Of a DNA stretch of 64,000 bases, positions 29,837 through 37,745 are shown piece by piece; positions within the stretch are counted from its first letter, which is position 1; every line of letters starts with the position of its first letter. The notes beneath the pieces are model-generated. The model was given only the letters and a program-made list of their open reading frames with translations, was not told the DNA's origin and made no database searches. Position numbers and translations under genes: made by a program. Origin of the DNA: Streptomyces sp. NBC_00154 (GTDB lineage: Bacteria; Actinomycetota; Actinomycetes; Streptomycetales; Streptomycetaceae); assembly GCF_026342835.1 (NCBI RefSeq), contig NZ_JAPEMI010000001.1, positions 2,734,501 to 2,798,500 on the forward strand, in the 5' to 3' direction.

Positions 29837-31219
29837 TCAGACGGTGTGCTCGTCCGCGACCGACAGGGCCACGTCCAGCGCCGCCAGTCCCTCCTTGGCC
29901 TCGGCCTCCGTGACGTTGCAGGCCGGAACGGCGTGGGTGCGGTTCATGTTGATGAAGGGCCACAGGCCGTTCTTCTTGCACGCCGCACCGAAGGCCGCCA
30001 TCGGGGCGTTGGCCTCGCCCGACGCGTTGTACGGGACGAGCGGCTCGCGGGTCTCCCTGTTACGGACCAGGTCCAGCGCCCAGAACGCGCCGAGGCCGCG
30101 CACCTCGCCGACCGACGGGTGGCGCTCGGCGAGCTCGCGCAGGCCGGGGCCGAGGACCGTCTCACCGATGTGGGCCGCGTGCTCGACGACCTTCTCGTCC
30201 TCCATCACACCGATGGTGGCGACGGCGGCGGCACAGGCCAGCGGGTGACCGGAGTAGGTGAGTCCGCCCGGGTAGGGGCGGGTCTCGAAGGTGGCGGCGA
30301 TCTCGGCGGAGACGGCGACGCCGCCGAGCGGCACATAACCCGAGTTGACGCCCTTGGCGAAGGTCATCAGGTCGGGCGTGACGTCGAAGTGCTCGGCGGC
30401 GAACCACTTGCCGGTGCGCCCGAATCCGGCCATCACCTCGTCGAGGACGAAGACGATGCCGTACCGGTCGCAGATCTCGCGGACACCGGCGAGGTAGCCG
30501 GGCGGCGGCGTCATGATCCCGGCCGTGCCGGGGATCGTCTCCAGGATGATCGCGGCGATGGTGGCGGGGCCCTCGAAGGCGAGGGTGTCCTCCAGGTGCT
30601 GGAGGGCGCGGGCGCACTCCTCGGCCTCGGTCTCGGCGTAGAACGGCGAGCGGTACAGGAACGGGGCCCAGAACCGGACGACGCCCGCCGAACCGTTGTC
30701 GGAAGGCCAGCGGCGCGGGTCGCCGGTCAGGTTGATGGCCGTCGAGGTGGCGCCGTGGTACGAGCGGTAGGCGGAGAGCACCTTCGTACGGCCGGTGTGC
30801 AGCCGGGCCATCCGGACGGCGTTCTCGACGGCCTCGGCACCGCCGTTGGTGAAGAAGATCTTGTCCAGGTCGCCGGGGGTCCGCTCGGCGATGAGGCGTG
30901 CGGCCTCGGAGCGGGCCTCGATCGCGAACGCGGGGGCGAAGGTGGCGAGCTTGCCCGCCTGCTCCTGGATCGCGGCGACGACGGTGGGGTGCTGGTAGCC
31001 GATGTTGGTGAAGACGAGGCCGCTGGTGAAGTCCAGGTAGCGGTTGCCGTCGTAGTCCCAGAAGTACGCCCCCTCGGCGCCGGCGACGGCGAGCGGGTCG
31101 ATCAGGCCCTGGGCGGACCAGGAGTGGAACACGTGCGCACGATCGGCGGCCTTCACGGCCGCACCGGCCGCGGAGTCGACCTGCGGAGCGTGGGATCCAT
31201 GGGAGGCATGAGGGGTCAT
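29837..31219 (-). CDS. Class III PLP-dependent aminotransferase
   Basis: A 460-residue omega-amino-acid:pyruvate-type aminotransferase. Its features are the PLP phosphate-binding FFTNGGAEAVENAVRMAR, FVLDEVMAGFGRTGKW with the PLP-binding Asp, and the Schiff-base Lys in TFAKGVNSGYVPLGG (about residue 285). The length is normal for the family. Relatives transfer the terminal amino group of beta-alanine, taurine, GABA or putrescine-derived compounds to pyruvate; the amine donor here cannot be read from sequence. Promoter sequence lies in the 178-bp gap to the divergent kinase gene. The GntR regulator follows 112 bp downstream. Confidence 0.92.
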   Translation of the reverse strand: MTPHASHGSHAPQVDSAAGAAVKAADRAHVFHSWSAQGLIDPLAVAGAEGAYFWDYDGNRYLDFTSGLVFTNIGYQHPTVVAAIQEQAGKLATFAPAFAIEARSEAARLIAERTPGDLDKIFFTNGGAEAVENAVRMARLHTGRTKVLSAYRSYHGATSTAINLTGDPRRWPSDNGSAGVVRFWAPFLYRSPFYAETEAEECARALQHLEDTLAFEGPATIAAIILETIPGTAGIMTPPPGYLAGVREICDRYGIVFVLDEVMAGFGRTGKWFAAEHFDVTPDLMTFAKGVNSGYVPLGGVAVSAEIAATFETRPYPGGLTYSGHPLACAAAVATIGVMEDEKVVEHAAHIGETVLGPGLRELAERHPSVGEVRGLGAFWALDLVRNRETREPLVPYNASGEANAPMAAFGAACKKNGLWPFINMNRTHAVPACNVTEAEAKEGLAALDVALSVADEHTV

Positions 31220-31397
31220 GCGGCGAGCGTAGGTCGTGCGGTGAGCGGCTCGACATGGCCATCTTGTATGGCGTGGGGCGGTTTGGTCGGCAGGGTGTCG
31301 GGTCGGCGGGCAGCGGTGTCCCGGTCAGGGCTTCCGCCGGACGCTATTCTCATGCCGCATCGGCGGCGTGTCGCCGGAGGGGGAAGGACTGCACACC

Positions 31398-33254
31398 ATG
31401 GACAAGCTCGGCTCCGGGGATCCGCAACGCATCGGCGCATACCGCCTGCTGGGGCGGCTGGGCGCGGGCGGCATGGGGCAGGTCTATCTGGCCCGCTCCG
31501 ACCGGGGCCGTACGGTCGCGATCAAGCTGGTACGCCGGGAGCTCGCCGAACAACAGGAGTTCCGTGACCGCTTCCGTCAGGAGGTGCGGGCCGCCCGCCG
31601 GGTCGGGTCGGCCTGGACGGCCCCCGTACTCGACGCCGACACCGAGGCCGCGGTGCCGTGGGTCGCGACCGGGTACGTCGCCGGGCCGTCCCTCCAGGCC
31701 ACCGTCTCCGGTCGCGCGGGCGCCCCGGCGGGTCCGGGCCCGGGGGCGTACGGTCCGCTGCCCGAGCGTTCCGTCCGCAGTCTGGGGGCCGGGCTGGCCC
31801 GCGCACTCCGGTCCATCCACTCCGCCGACCTCATCCACCGGGACCTGAAGCCGTCCAACATCCTGCTGACGATCGACGGTCCACGGGTCATCGACTTCGG
31901 TATAGCCCGGGCACTCGACACCGTCACCGACGGGGGTCTCACCCGCACCGGCTCATTGGTCGGATCCCCTGGCTTCATGGCGCCGGAGCAGGTGCGGGGC
32001 GAGCGGGTTACCGCGGCGTGCGATGTGTTCTGCCTCGGCTCGGTGCTGGCGTACGCGTCGACGGGCCGGCTTCCGTTCAGTGGGGCGGACAACGAGGTCC
32101 ATGCCCTGCTGTTCCGGATCGCCCAGGAGGAGCCGGACCTGACCGGTGTCCCGGTGGACCTGGCCGACCTGGTCCGGGACTGCCTCCTCAAGGACCCGGC
32201 CGCCCGGCCGACCACGGACGCGATCCTGGAGCGGCTGGTGGAGGGCGAGGCGGCCGAACCGTGGCTGCCGGGCGCACTGATCGCCCAACTGGGCCGCCAC
32301 GCGGTGGAGTTGTTGGACTCGGAGGACCCTGAGGAGTCGGCGGGGGCCGCGGGGCCGCAGGACGCGGTGCCACCCGTGGGCAATCCGCAGCCTCCGCCGG
32401 TCCAGGCGCCCGGCGCAGTCCACGCGCTCCCCACGGTGATCGGCACCCAGCCCCCCGCCCCGGCCCCGGTGCCCGGGTTCGGACCGCCGCCGCCCGGGCC
32501 TCCGCCGCCAGGACAGCCCGCTCCCGGGTACGGCTATCCGCAGCTGCCCGCCCAACCGCACCCCGGTCAGGGTTACGGCTACCCGCAGCAGCACCCCGGC
32601 TTCGGCCCCACACCCCCGTACGGCCCGCTCCACCCCACCGTCGCGCCGGGCGCGCAGCCCGCGCCGACGCGGCGCAGCACGGGGTCGACCATCGCGCTCG
32701 TCGCGGTCGCGGTGCTCGTCGCGATCGGTGCGGGCGGTTCGGTGTACGCGTTCATGAGCGAAGACGGCAAGAAGCCCGCCGCGTCGCCCACCGCGTCCCC
32801 CTCCGCTTCCTCCGACCCGTCGGACTCCCCCGCCCCGGACGACTCCCCGTCCTCCACCGGCCCGTCCCCCGGCGACGAGTCGAAGAACGGCGACGGCCCC
32901 ATCCCCGAGGCCTACCTCGGCACCTGGTCCGGCAACATCGACAACGCCGCGGGCCACTCCACCCGCGAACTCGTCATCCAGCAGGGCAAGGTGGGCCAGG
33001 CCGTCCTCACCCTCACCGCGCAGGGCCCCATCGACAGCGGTGGCACCTACCGCTGCGTCTTCCAGGCCGACCTGACCTCCGAGCCCTCCCCCGACGAACC
33101 GATCCACATCGGCCCCTCCACGGTGACGCTCGGCGAACCCATGTCGTCCTGCACCCCGGGCAAGGCCACCACACTCACCCTGCTTTCCGACGGCACCCTG
33201 CGCCGCGAGAACACGGAAACCGGCGAGCAGCTCACGTACACGAAGAGCGACTGA
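31398..33254 (+). CDS. Receptor-type Ser/Thr protein kinase (PASTA-less, PknB-like)
   Basis: A 618-residue transmembrane kinase. The kinase domain (about 12-275) has glycine loop GAGGMG at 22-27, catalytic Lys43, HRD at 147-149, DFG at 166-168 and APE in FMAPEQV. A Pro/Gly/Tyr-rich juxtamembrane region (about 320-420) precedes one transmembrane helix (about 430-450, STIALVAVAVLVAIGAGGSV). A Ser/Pro-rich linker and a small extracellular domain (about 515-618) with two Cys and the pattern YLGTWSGNI complete the protein. The extracellular part could sense an envelope signal. ATG 31398 is ten bases after GGAGGGGGAAGGA. Confidence 0.93.
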   Translation: MDKLGSGDPQRIGAYRLLGRLGAGGMGQVYLARSDRGRTVAIKLVRRELAEQQEFRDRFRQEVRAARRVGSAWTAPVLDADTEAAVPWVATGYVAGPSLQATVSGRAGAPAGPGPGAYGPLPERSVRSLGAGLARALRSIHSADLIHRDLKPSNILLTIDGPRVIDFGIARALDTVTDGGLTRTGSLVGSPGFMAPEQVRGERVTAACDVFCLGSVLAYASTGRLPFSGADNEVHALLFRIAQEEPDLTGVPVDLADLVRDCLLKDPAARPTTDAILERLVEGEAAEPWLPGALIAQLGRHAVELLDSEDPEESAGAAGPQDAVPPVGNPQPPPVQAPGAVHALPTVIGTQPPAPAPVPGFGPPPPGPPPPGQPAPGYGYPQLPAQPHPGQGYGYPQQHPGFGPTPPYGPLHPTVAPGAQPAPTRRSTGSTIALVAVAVLVAIGAGGSVYAFMSEDGKKPAASPTASPSASSDPSDSPAPDDSPSSTGPSPGDESKNGDGPIPEAYLGTWSGNIDNAAGHSTRELVIQQGKVGQAVLTLTAQGPIDSGGTYRCVFQADLTSEPSPDEPIHIGPSTVTLGEPMSSCTPGKATTLTLLSDGTLRRENTETGEQLTYTKSD

Positions 33255-33284
33255 CCCGCCGCCGCACCGGTCAGGCGCCGGACC

Positions 33285-34772
33285 TCACGCCGTGCCGGTG
33301 CCGCCTGCGACGTCCAGCGCGTGGAACGCCAGCCACAAGTCGTAACGTGCGCTGGGGGTTTGGAGCAGCGAGCGTTGAAGTACGGCTTCGAGCCGGGTAA
33401 GGCGTTTGCGTACGCCCGGTACGGAGATGTCCAACGCGGCGGCCGTCGGACCGAGTTGAGCCTCGCACTTCAGCCAGGTACGCAGGGTGGTCTCGGCCGC
33501 CGTACCGGTCGCAGCGAGCGGGCGCAGCTGCTCGGCCGCCCACTGCCCGACGGCGGGATGCCGCAGGATCTCGTCCAGCGCGCCGGCCGGTACGGGTTCC
33601 GTGGGCCGGACGGCCCGCCGGGGTACGGCCCGGATGCGCAGGGCCAGGTCGAGCGCGGCCTGATCGGCGACCCGGTTGAGGTCCAGGCCGAGCAGCTCGC
33701 CGATCAACCGCAGTCGTGCGGCGAGGGTGTTGCGGTGGATTTTCAGGTGCTGCGTCGCATGCGACGAGAACGCCAGCCAGGAGGAGAGGGTTGCCGACAG
33801 CTCCTGGCTGCCGGGGTCCTGGCTGCGTCGTGGCAGGTGGGTGAGCAGCGGTGCCAGCAGGGTGTCCGCCCACTGCGCGCCCACCGCGCCGACGACCAGG
33901 GCCGGTTCCGGTGCCGAGCCGAACCGGGCGTGGCGCGCGGGCAGTCCGCGGGCCACGGCCAGGGCGTGGAACGCCTGCCGGTATCCGGTCGCCGTGTCGC
34001 TCAGCGGCACGTCCTCGCTCACGCCCACGACACAGTCGTCCACCACGGCGGCGACGTCGAGGCCGAGTCGCGGATCGGCGCCGTCCGGCCCGGCAGGCAC
34101 GATGAGGATCAGGTGGCGTGCGTACACCGGACACCGCACGATCCAGGACCGGCCGCCGCAGATGTCCGTGCACACCCGCGCCACCTCGTCCCGCCGGCCG
34201 CCCGAGCACTGGACCACGCAGACCTGGACGGGGTCCGGCAGCGTGGGTTTCAGCGCGCCCGCCACCTGATGGGCGATGGAGAGCTGGCCGGTCATCAGCA
34301 GATGCAGCACCGCCTCCCGGCCGCGGGACTCGGCGAGGTCGACGCGGCGGCGCTTGCGTTCGACCGTCTCGGCCGCCCAGCACATGGTCAGGGGCATCGC
34401 CACATCGGCGAGAAGCGTGGCCAGTCCGTCCGGCAACGGCCGGCGGGCGACGACGGCGAGGACCGGTGCGGGTGCGCCGGGAGTGCCGTCGAGGGGGAAC
34501 AGCAGGGCGGTGTCCGGGCCCTTGTCGAGAGCGAAGGAGCGGCCACGGAGAGCTGTGAGCTCCTTCACGCCCTCGGTCGCCAGCGCGAGGGCCGAGGCGC
34601 TCGTGAGGTCCGGGGTGCGGGCCACGCCGCGCAGGACGGTGCCGTCGCTTCCGAGCAGACCGGCCCAGCCGCCGGCCCGCCCCGACACCCAGCGCAGCAG
34701 CTCCTGTGAGCCGCCGGCGCGGGCCAGGCGGTGCATCCGCAGCACGTCGTCGGCACGTTCTCCTGCTCGCAC
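33285..34772 (-). CDS. PucR/CdaR-like helix-turn-helix transcriptional regulator
   Basis: A 495-residue regulator. The N-terminal part (about 1-150) resembles a GAF-like sensor, with GLLGSDGTVLRGVAR. A central GGDEF-like/CdaR region follows (LSDTATGYRQAFHALAVARGLPA). A C-terminal PucR-type helix-turn-helix has LKIHRNTLAARLRLIGELLGLDLNRVADQAALDLALRI, and a second HTH-like repeat at the very end (GPTAAALDISVPGVRKRLTRLEAVLQRSLL) is unusual. The start is tentatively GTG 34772, shortly after GAGGGA. It is divergent from the second sliding-clamp gene. The effector and targets are unknown. Confidence 0.82.
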   Translation of the reverse strand: MRAGERADDVLRMHRLARAGGSQELLRWVSGRAGGWAGLLGSDGTVLRGVARTPDLTSASALALATEGVKELTALRGRSFALDKGPDTALLFPLDGTPGAPAPVLAVVARRPLPDGLATLLADVAMPLTMCWAAETVERKRRRVDLAESRGREAVLHLLMTGQLSIAHQVAGALKPTLPDPVQVCVVQCSGGRRDEVARVCTDICGGRSWIVRCPVYARHLILIVPAGPDGADPRLGLDVAAVVDDCVVGVSEDVPLSDTATGYRQAFHALAVARGLPARHARFGSAPEPALVVGAVGAQWADTLLAPLLTHLPRRSQDPGSQELSATLSSWLAFSSHATQHLKIHRNTLAARLRLIGELLGLDLNRVADQAALDLALRIRAVPRRAVRPTEPVPAGALDEILRHPAVGQWAAEQLRPLAATGTAAETTLRTWLKCEAQLGPTAAALDISVPGVRKRLTRLEAVLQRSLLQTPSARYDLWLAFHALDVAGGTGTA

Positions 34773-35098
34773 CGGTCCCTCGCTCCCTACCCGTCCTGCA
34801 TTCCACAGAAAAGCGGAGTGCAGCGTACCGGTTTGACTGTGCGAACTGATACCCCTGTAACGCCCACACAGTGCGAATTGAATCTCCCTGCCGTCTACCC
34901 GCAGTCCTAGAGTCCGAACGTGTTCCGGGGCGTCGGGGGAACACGCGGCCACCTCGGACTCGGGGGACGACGGGGAGTCACGACGGCAGCGACCCACGGG
35001 GGTGGTCGCTGTCGTCGGCCGCACCGGCCCCGGGCCGATTGTCAGTGGCACCGCCTAACGTCGGGTCCTCACCTGGACCGACGGAGAAGGGCCCCGCC
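34773..35098. promoter_or_regulatory. Divergent regulatory region with direct and inverted repeats
   Basis: A 326-bp gap. GTGCGAACTGA at 34839-34849 and GTGCGAATTGA at 34871-34881 are direct repeats 32 bp apart (three helical turns). CGTGTTCC at 34919-34926 and GGAACACG at 34938-34945 form an 8-bp perfect inverted repeat. A TACGCT -10-like hexamer for the minus-strand regulator lies just inside the first repeat. The ribosome site GGAGAAGG for the clamp gene is at 35082-35089. Confidence 0.5.
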
Positions 35099-36238
35099 AT
35101 GGAGTTCCGTATCGATCGCAGTGCACTGACCGATGCCGTGGCCTGGGCGGCCCGCGTGCTGCCCACACGCTCTCCGGTGCCCGTGCTCGGCGGGCTGCTG
35201 CTGGAGGCGGACAGCGGGTGGCTGCGGATCTCCGGCCTCGATTACGAGGCGTCCGCCTGCATCGAGGTCGAGGCGGAGACCGTACGGGCCGGGCGGGTGC
35301 TGGTCATGGGGAGACGGCTGCTCGATGTGTGCCGGGTGCTGCCCGAAAGTCCGGTGGTGTGCGCGGTGGAGGGTTCACGGTTCTCGGTGACCGGCGGCGG
35401 CGCCCGGTTCGGGCTGTCGGTACTGCCGTTGGACGACTATCCGGCGCTGCCGCCGCTGCCCGGGGTGCTGGGGGCGGTGGACTCGGAGGAGTTCGCCGCG
35501 GCCGTCGCCCATGTGGCGGTGGCCGCGGGCCGGGACGACACTCTGCCGACCCTCACCGGGATCCGGGTCGGGCTCGACGGCGACACGATGACGCTGGCCG
35601 CCACCGACCGGTACCGCTTCGCGGTGCGCACGCTCGCCTGGAAGCCGGCGACGGCGGATGTCTCGGCCGATGTGGTGGTGTCGGCCCGGCGCCTGACGGA
35701 GATCGCCCGCTCCTTCGGCCGCTCCGGCATGGTCAGCGTCGCCCTGGATGCCGGGTCGGCCGGCTTCGAACTCGCCGGAATGCGCACCACGGTCCGGCTC
35801 CTGGACGGCCGGCTCCCCCGGCACGACAAGCTGTTCGCGATGACCGACCCGACGACCGCGATGACGGACCGGGCGCCCCTGGTCGAGGCCGTCAGGCGCG
35901 TCGCGGTGGTCGCGGACGGCGACAGCCCCCTCCAACTGACCTTCTCCGGCGAGTCGGTGCTGCTTCAGGCGGGGTACGAGGACGATGTCGCATCCCAGCG
36001 GCTGTCCGCCGTCCTGGAGGGCGCCGATGAGCTGACGGTCGCGTTCAAACCCTCGTACCTGATGGACGCCTTGGCCTCGTTCGACGCACCGGTCGTCCAG
36101 TTCAGCCTGATGGGTCCCGGCCAACGCGCCATGATCACCGGCCGGGCGGCCGAGGGCAGCACCGCGGAGTCGGATCAGGGCCCCGCACCTCGTCCGACGC
36201 ACCGGCACCTGTTGATGTCTGTGAAACCACTGGTCTGA
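35099..36238 (+). CDS. DNA polymerase III beta clamp paralogue (second DnaN)
   Basis: A 379-residue sliding-clamp family protein with three repeated clamp domains: about 1-118, 125-240 and 245-370. Family features include MEFRIDRSALTDAVAWAARVLPTRSPVPVLGGLLLEA, FAAAVAHVAVAAGRDDTLPTLTGIRV, TLAATDRYRFAVR, and FKPSYLMDAL. The usual C-terminal PMR/L tail is replaced by a longer, less conserved end, RHLLMSVKPLV. A housekeeping dnaN would be beside dnaA, so this is an extra clamp of uncertain role, perhaps in repair synthesis. ATG 35099 has GGAGAAGG nine bases upstream. It is divergent from a PucR-like regulator. Confidence 0.9.
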   Translation: MEFRIDRSALTDAVAWAARVLPTRSPVPVLGGLLLEADSGWLRISGLDYEASACIEVEAETVRAGRVLVMGRRLLDVCRVLPESPVVCAVEGSRFSVTGGGARFGLSVLPLDDYPALPPLPGVLGAVDSEEFAAAVAHVAVAAGRDDTLPTLTGIRVGLDGDTMTLAATDRYRFAVRTLAWKPATADVSADVVVSARRLTEIARSFGRSGMVSVALDAGSAGFELAGMRTTVRLLDGRLPRHDKLFAMTDPTTAMTDRAPLVEAVRRVAVVADGDSPLQLTFSGESVLLQAGYEDDVASQRLSAVLEGADELTVAFKPSYLMDALASFDAPVVQFSLMGPGQRAMITGRAAEGSTAESDQGPAPRPTHRHLLMSVKPLV

Positions 36239-36306
36239 GGCCGGCGAGGCGGTGACCGGTCTCATGTGAGCCGATCCTTCCGGCGAACCGCCCGGAAGAA
36301 CGAAGC

Positions 36307-36352
36307 GGGGGTGTGCCCGGGCCGTGCCCGGGCCGTGGCCGGGCACACCCCC
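36307..36352. terminator. Bidirectional terminator between clamp paralogue and chitinase
   Basis: A 14-bp perfect stem, GGGGGTGTGCCCGG (36307-36320) with CCGGGCACACCCCC (36339-36352). Its 18-nt loop contains part of a duplicated CCGTGCCCGGG unit. It lies between convergent genes. Confidence 0.8.
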
Positions 36353-36405
36353 GTCGGGCGGAGGGATCCACAGGCTGTGGATCGGAGGGACGGTTCAGCG
36401 GCGGA

Positions 36406-37287
36406 TCAGCAGCTCAGGTTCGAGCCGGGGGTGGTGCCCAGGATCTGCACGAAGGCCCGGTACCGGTCGATGCGGCTCTGGACCTGGGCGGGGTTGCCGC
36501 CGTTGCACTCCAGCGAGCCGTTGATGGAGCGGATCGTCTCGCCGAAGCCGGCGCCGTTGACCATCGCGTTGTGGGCGGTCATGGTGCCCGGACCGTTCTG
36601 GGTGTTCCAGTACCAGAGACCCGTCTTCCAGGCCACGGACGCGTTCTGCTCGACCAGGTACGGGTTGCCGAGCAGGTCGATGCCGAGTGCGTCGCCCGCT
36701 GCCTTGTAGTTGAAGTTCCAGCTGAGCTGGATCGGGCCGCGGCCGTAGTACGCGGACTGCCCGGCCGGGCAGCCGTAGGGCCGGCCGGTGTCGCAGTAGT
36801 GCGGGTAGTTGGCCGTGTTCTGCTCGACCACATACACCAGTCCGCCCGTCTCATGGCTGACGTTGGCGAGGAACGCCGCCGCCTCCTGACGCTTGACCGT
36901 GTCGCTTCCGGTGTTGGCGAAGCCCGGGTAGGCGCTCAGGGCCGCGGTCAGTCCGCTGTACGTGTAGAAGGGGTTCCGGCTCGGGAACATCTGGTTGAAC
37001 TGCGCCTCGCTGACGACGAATCCCGACGGGGTGCCCGGATCCGTTCCGCCACCGCAGCTGCCCTGGTCCGCCCAGACGTCGGAACTGCCCGGCCGCTCGT
37101 TCTGGGTCCACCACTTCGCGGTCCAGTTGTGCCCGTTGTACGAGGCCGCTCCGCCGCCCGTGTAGACGGACGAGGCGTTCCAGGGTGCCGCGCACTCGGC
37201 CGCCGAAGCGGTGGAGGCGGGGAGGACGACGAGCATCGCGACGACCGCGCCCAGCGCGGCCAGCATGCCCATGACGCGTCTCATCAT
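36406..37287 (-). CDS. Secreted GH19 chitinase with N-terminal CBM5/12
   Basis: A 293-residue extracellular endochitinase. It has a signal peptide (about 1-30, ending STASA), then a small chitin-binding module (about 32-78) with WNASSVYTGGGAASYNGHNW and three exposed Trp, ending in SCGGG. A Gly/Thr linker leads to the GH19 catalytic domain (about 90-293). The two catalytic Glu are likely the ones in SHETGG and near YVVEQN; YYGRGPIQLSWNFNY is the family signature. It matches the Streptomyces ChiC/ChiF group. ATG 37287 follows GGAG. Two DasR-type boxes upstream indicate GlcNAc/chitin control. Confidence 0.95.
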   Translation of the reverse strand: MMRRVMGMLAALGAVVAMLVVLPASTASAAECAAPWNASSVYTGGGAASYNGHNWTAKWWTQNERPGSSDVWADQGSCGGGTDPGTPSGFVVSEAQFNQMFPSRNPFYTYSGLTAALSAYPGFANTGSDTVKRQEAAAFLANVSHETGGLVYVVEQNTANYPHYCDTGRPYGCPAGQSAYYGRGPIQLSWNFNYKAAGDALGIDLLGNPYLVEQNASVAWKTGLWYWNTQNGPGTMTAHNAMVNGAGFGETIRSINGSLECNGGNPAQVQSRIDRYRAFVQILGTTPGSNLSC

Positions 37288-37745
37288 GTGATCACTCCTT
37301 CGGCGCGGTGCACCGAGCTCGTCGGTGCACCGCCATGGGGGGTGACCGTCACTCAAGCGCCGCTGGTCTGTACCTGTCAAGGTCTAGACCAACGCAAGAA
37401 GTCTATCCGGAGAGGCGCCGCGGAGTGCGTCCACAGCAAATACGCAACGCCGAAGCGGGCCTCAACAGGAGTAATTCCGGAAGAAGTTCATCCGGATCAC
37501 CGGGCGGGCAGCCGGCTGGACCCGAACGAAAAACCTTTGCGCCCGTCCAGCATGCGGAACGACGAACCGGCCGGCCCGCCGGACCCCGCCGCTGCGCGAA
37601 CGGCAGGCGAACGTCAGCCGAAAGGATCCGGCTGCCCGCCCCGACTCCCCCATCGCACACATACGGTGGCCCGAACCGGGGGCCGGTACCGCACCGGTAC
37701 GCGTACGCGCGTGCACGCGTTCGACGAGGGGAGCGCGAGGAAGCC
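37288..37745. other. 458-bp region holding the chitinase promoter
   Basis: No gene is supported. The left part holds the chitinase promoter and operator boxes. From about 37,400 to 37,745 the sequence is mildly AT-richer in places and shows no convincing start with ribosome site until the GTG at 37746. Several frames stay open only because of base composition. Confidence 0.5.
37364..37391 (-). promoter_or_regulatory. Chitinase promoter with two DasR-type (dre) boxes
   Basis: On the minus strand, TGGTCTAGACCT (37391-37380) and AGGTACAGACCA (37375-37364) flank TTGACA, a consensus -35 (37380-37375). TTGAGT lies at a plausible -10 distance. The 12-bp boxes match the GlcNAc-regulator DasR site core TGGTCTAGACCA and the paired 12-bp repeats known upstream of Streptomyces chitinase genes. 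The regulator would occlude the -35 from both sides. Confidence 0.8.

Noticed and set aside
31220..31397. GntR operator upstream of the class III aminotransferase
   Set aside because: A TTGTATGG stretch near 31,264 is suggestive, but it has no convincing inverted partner matching the GntR-type consensus.
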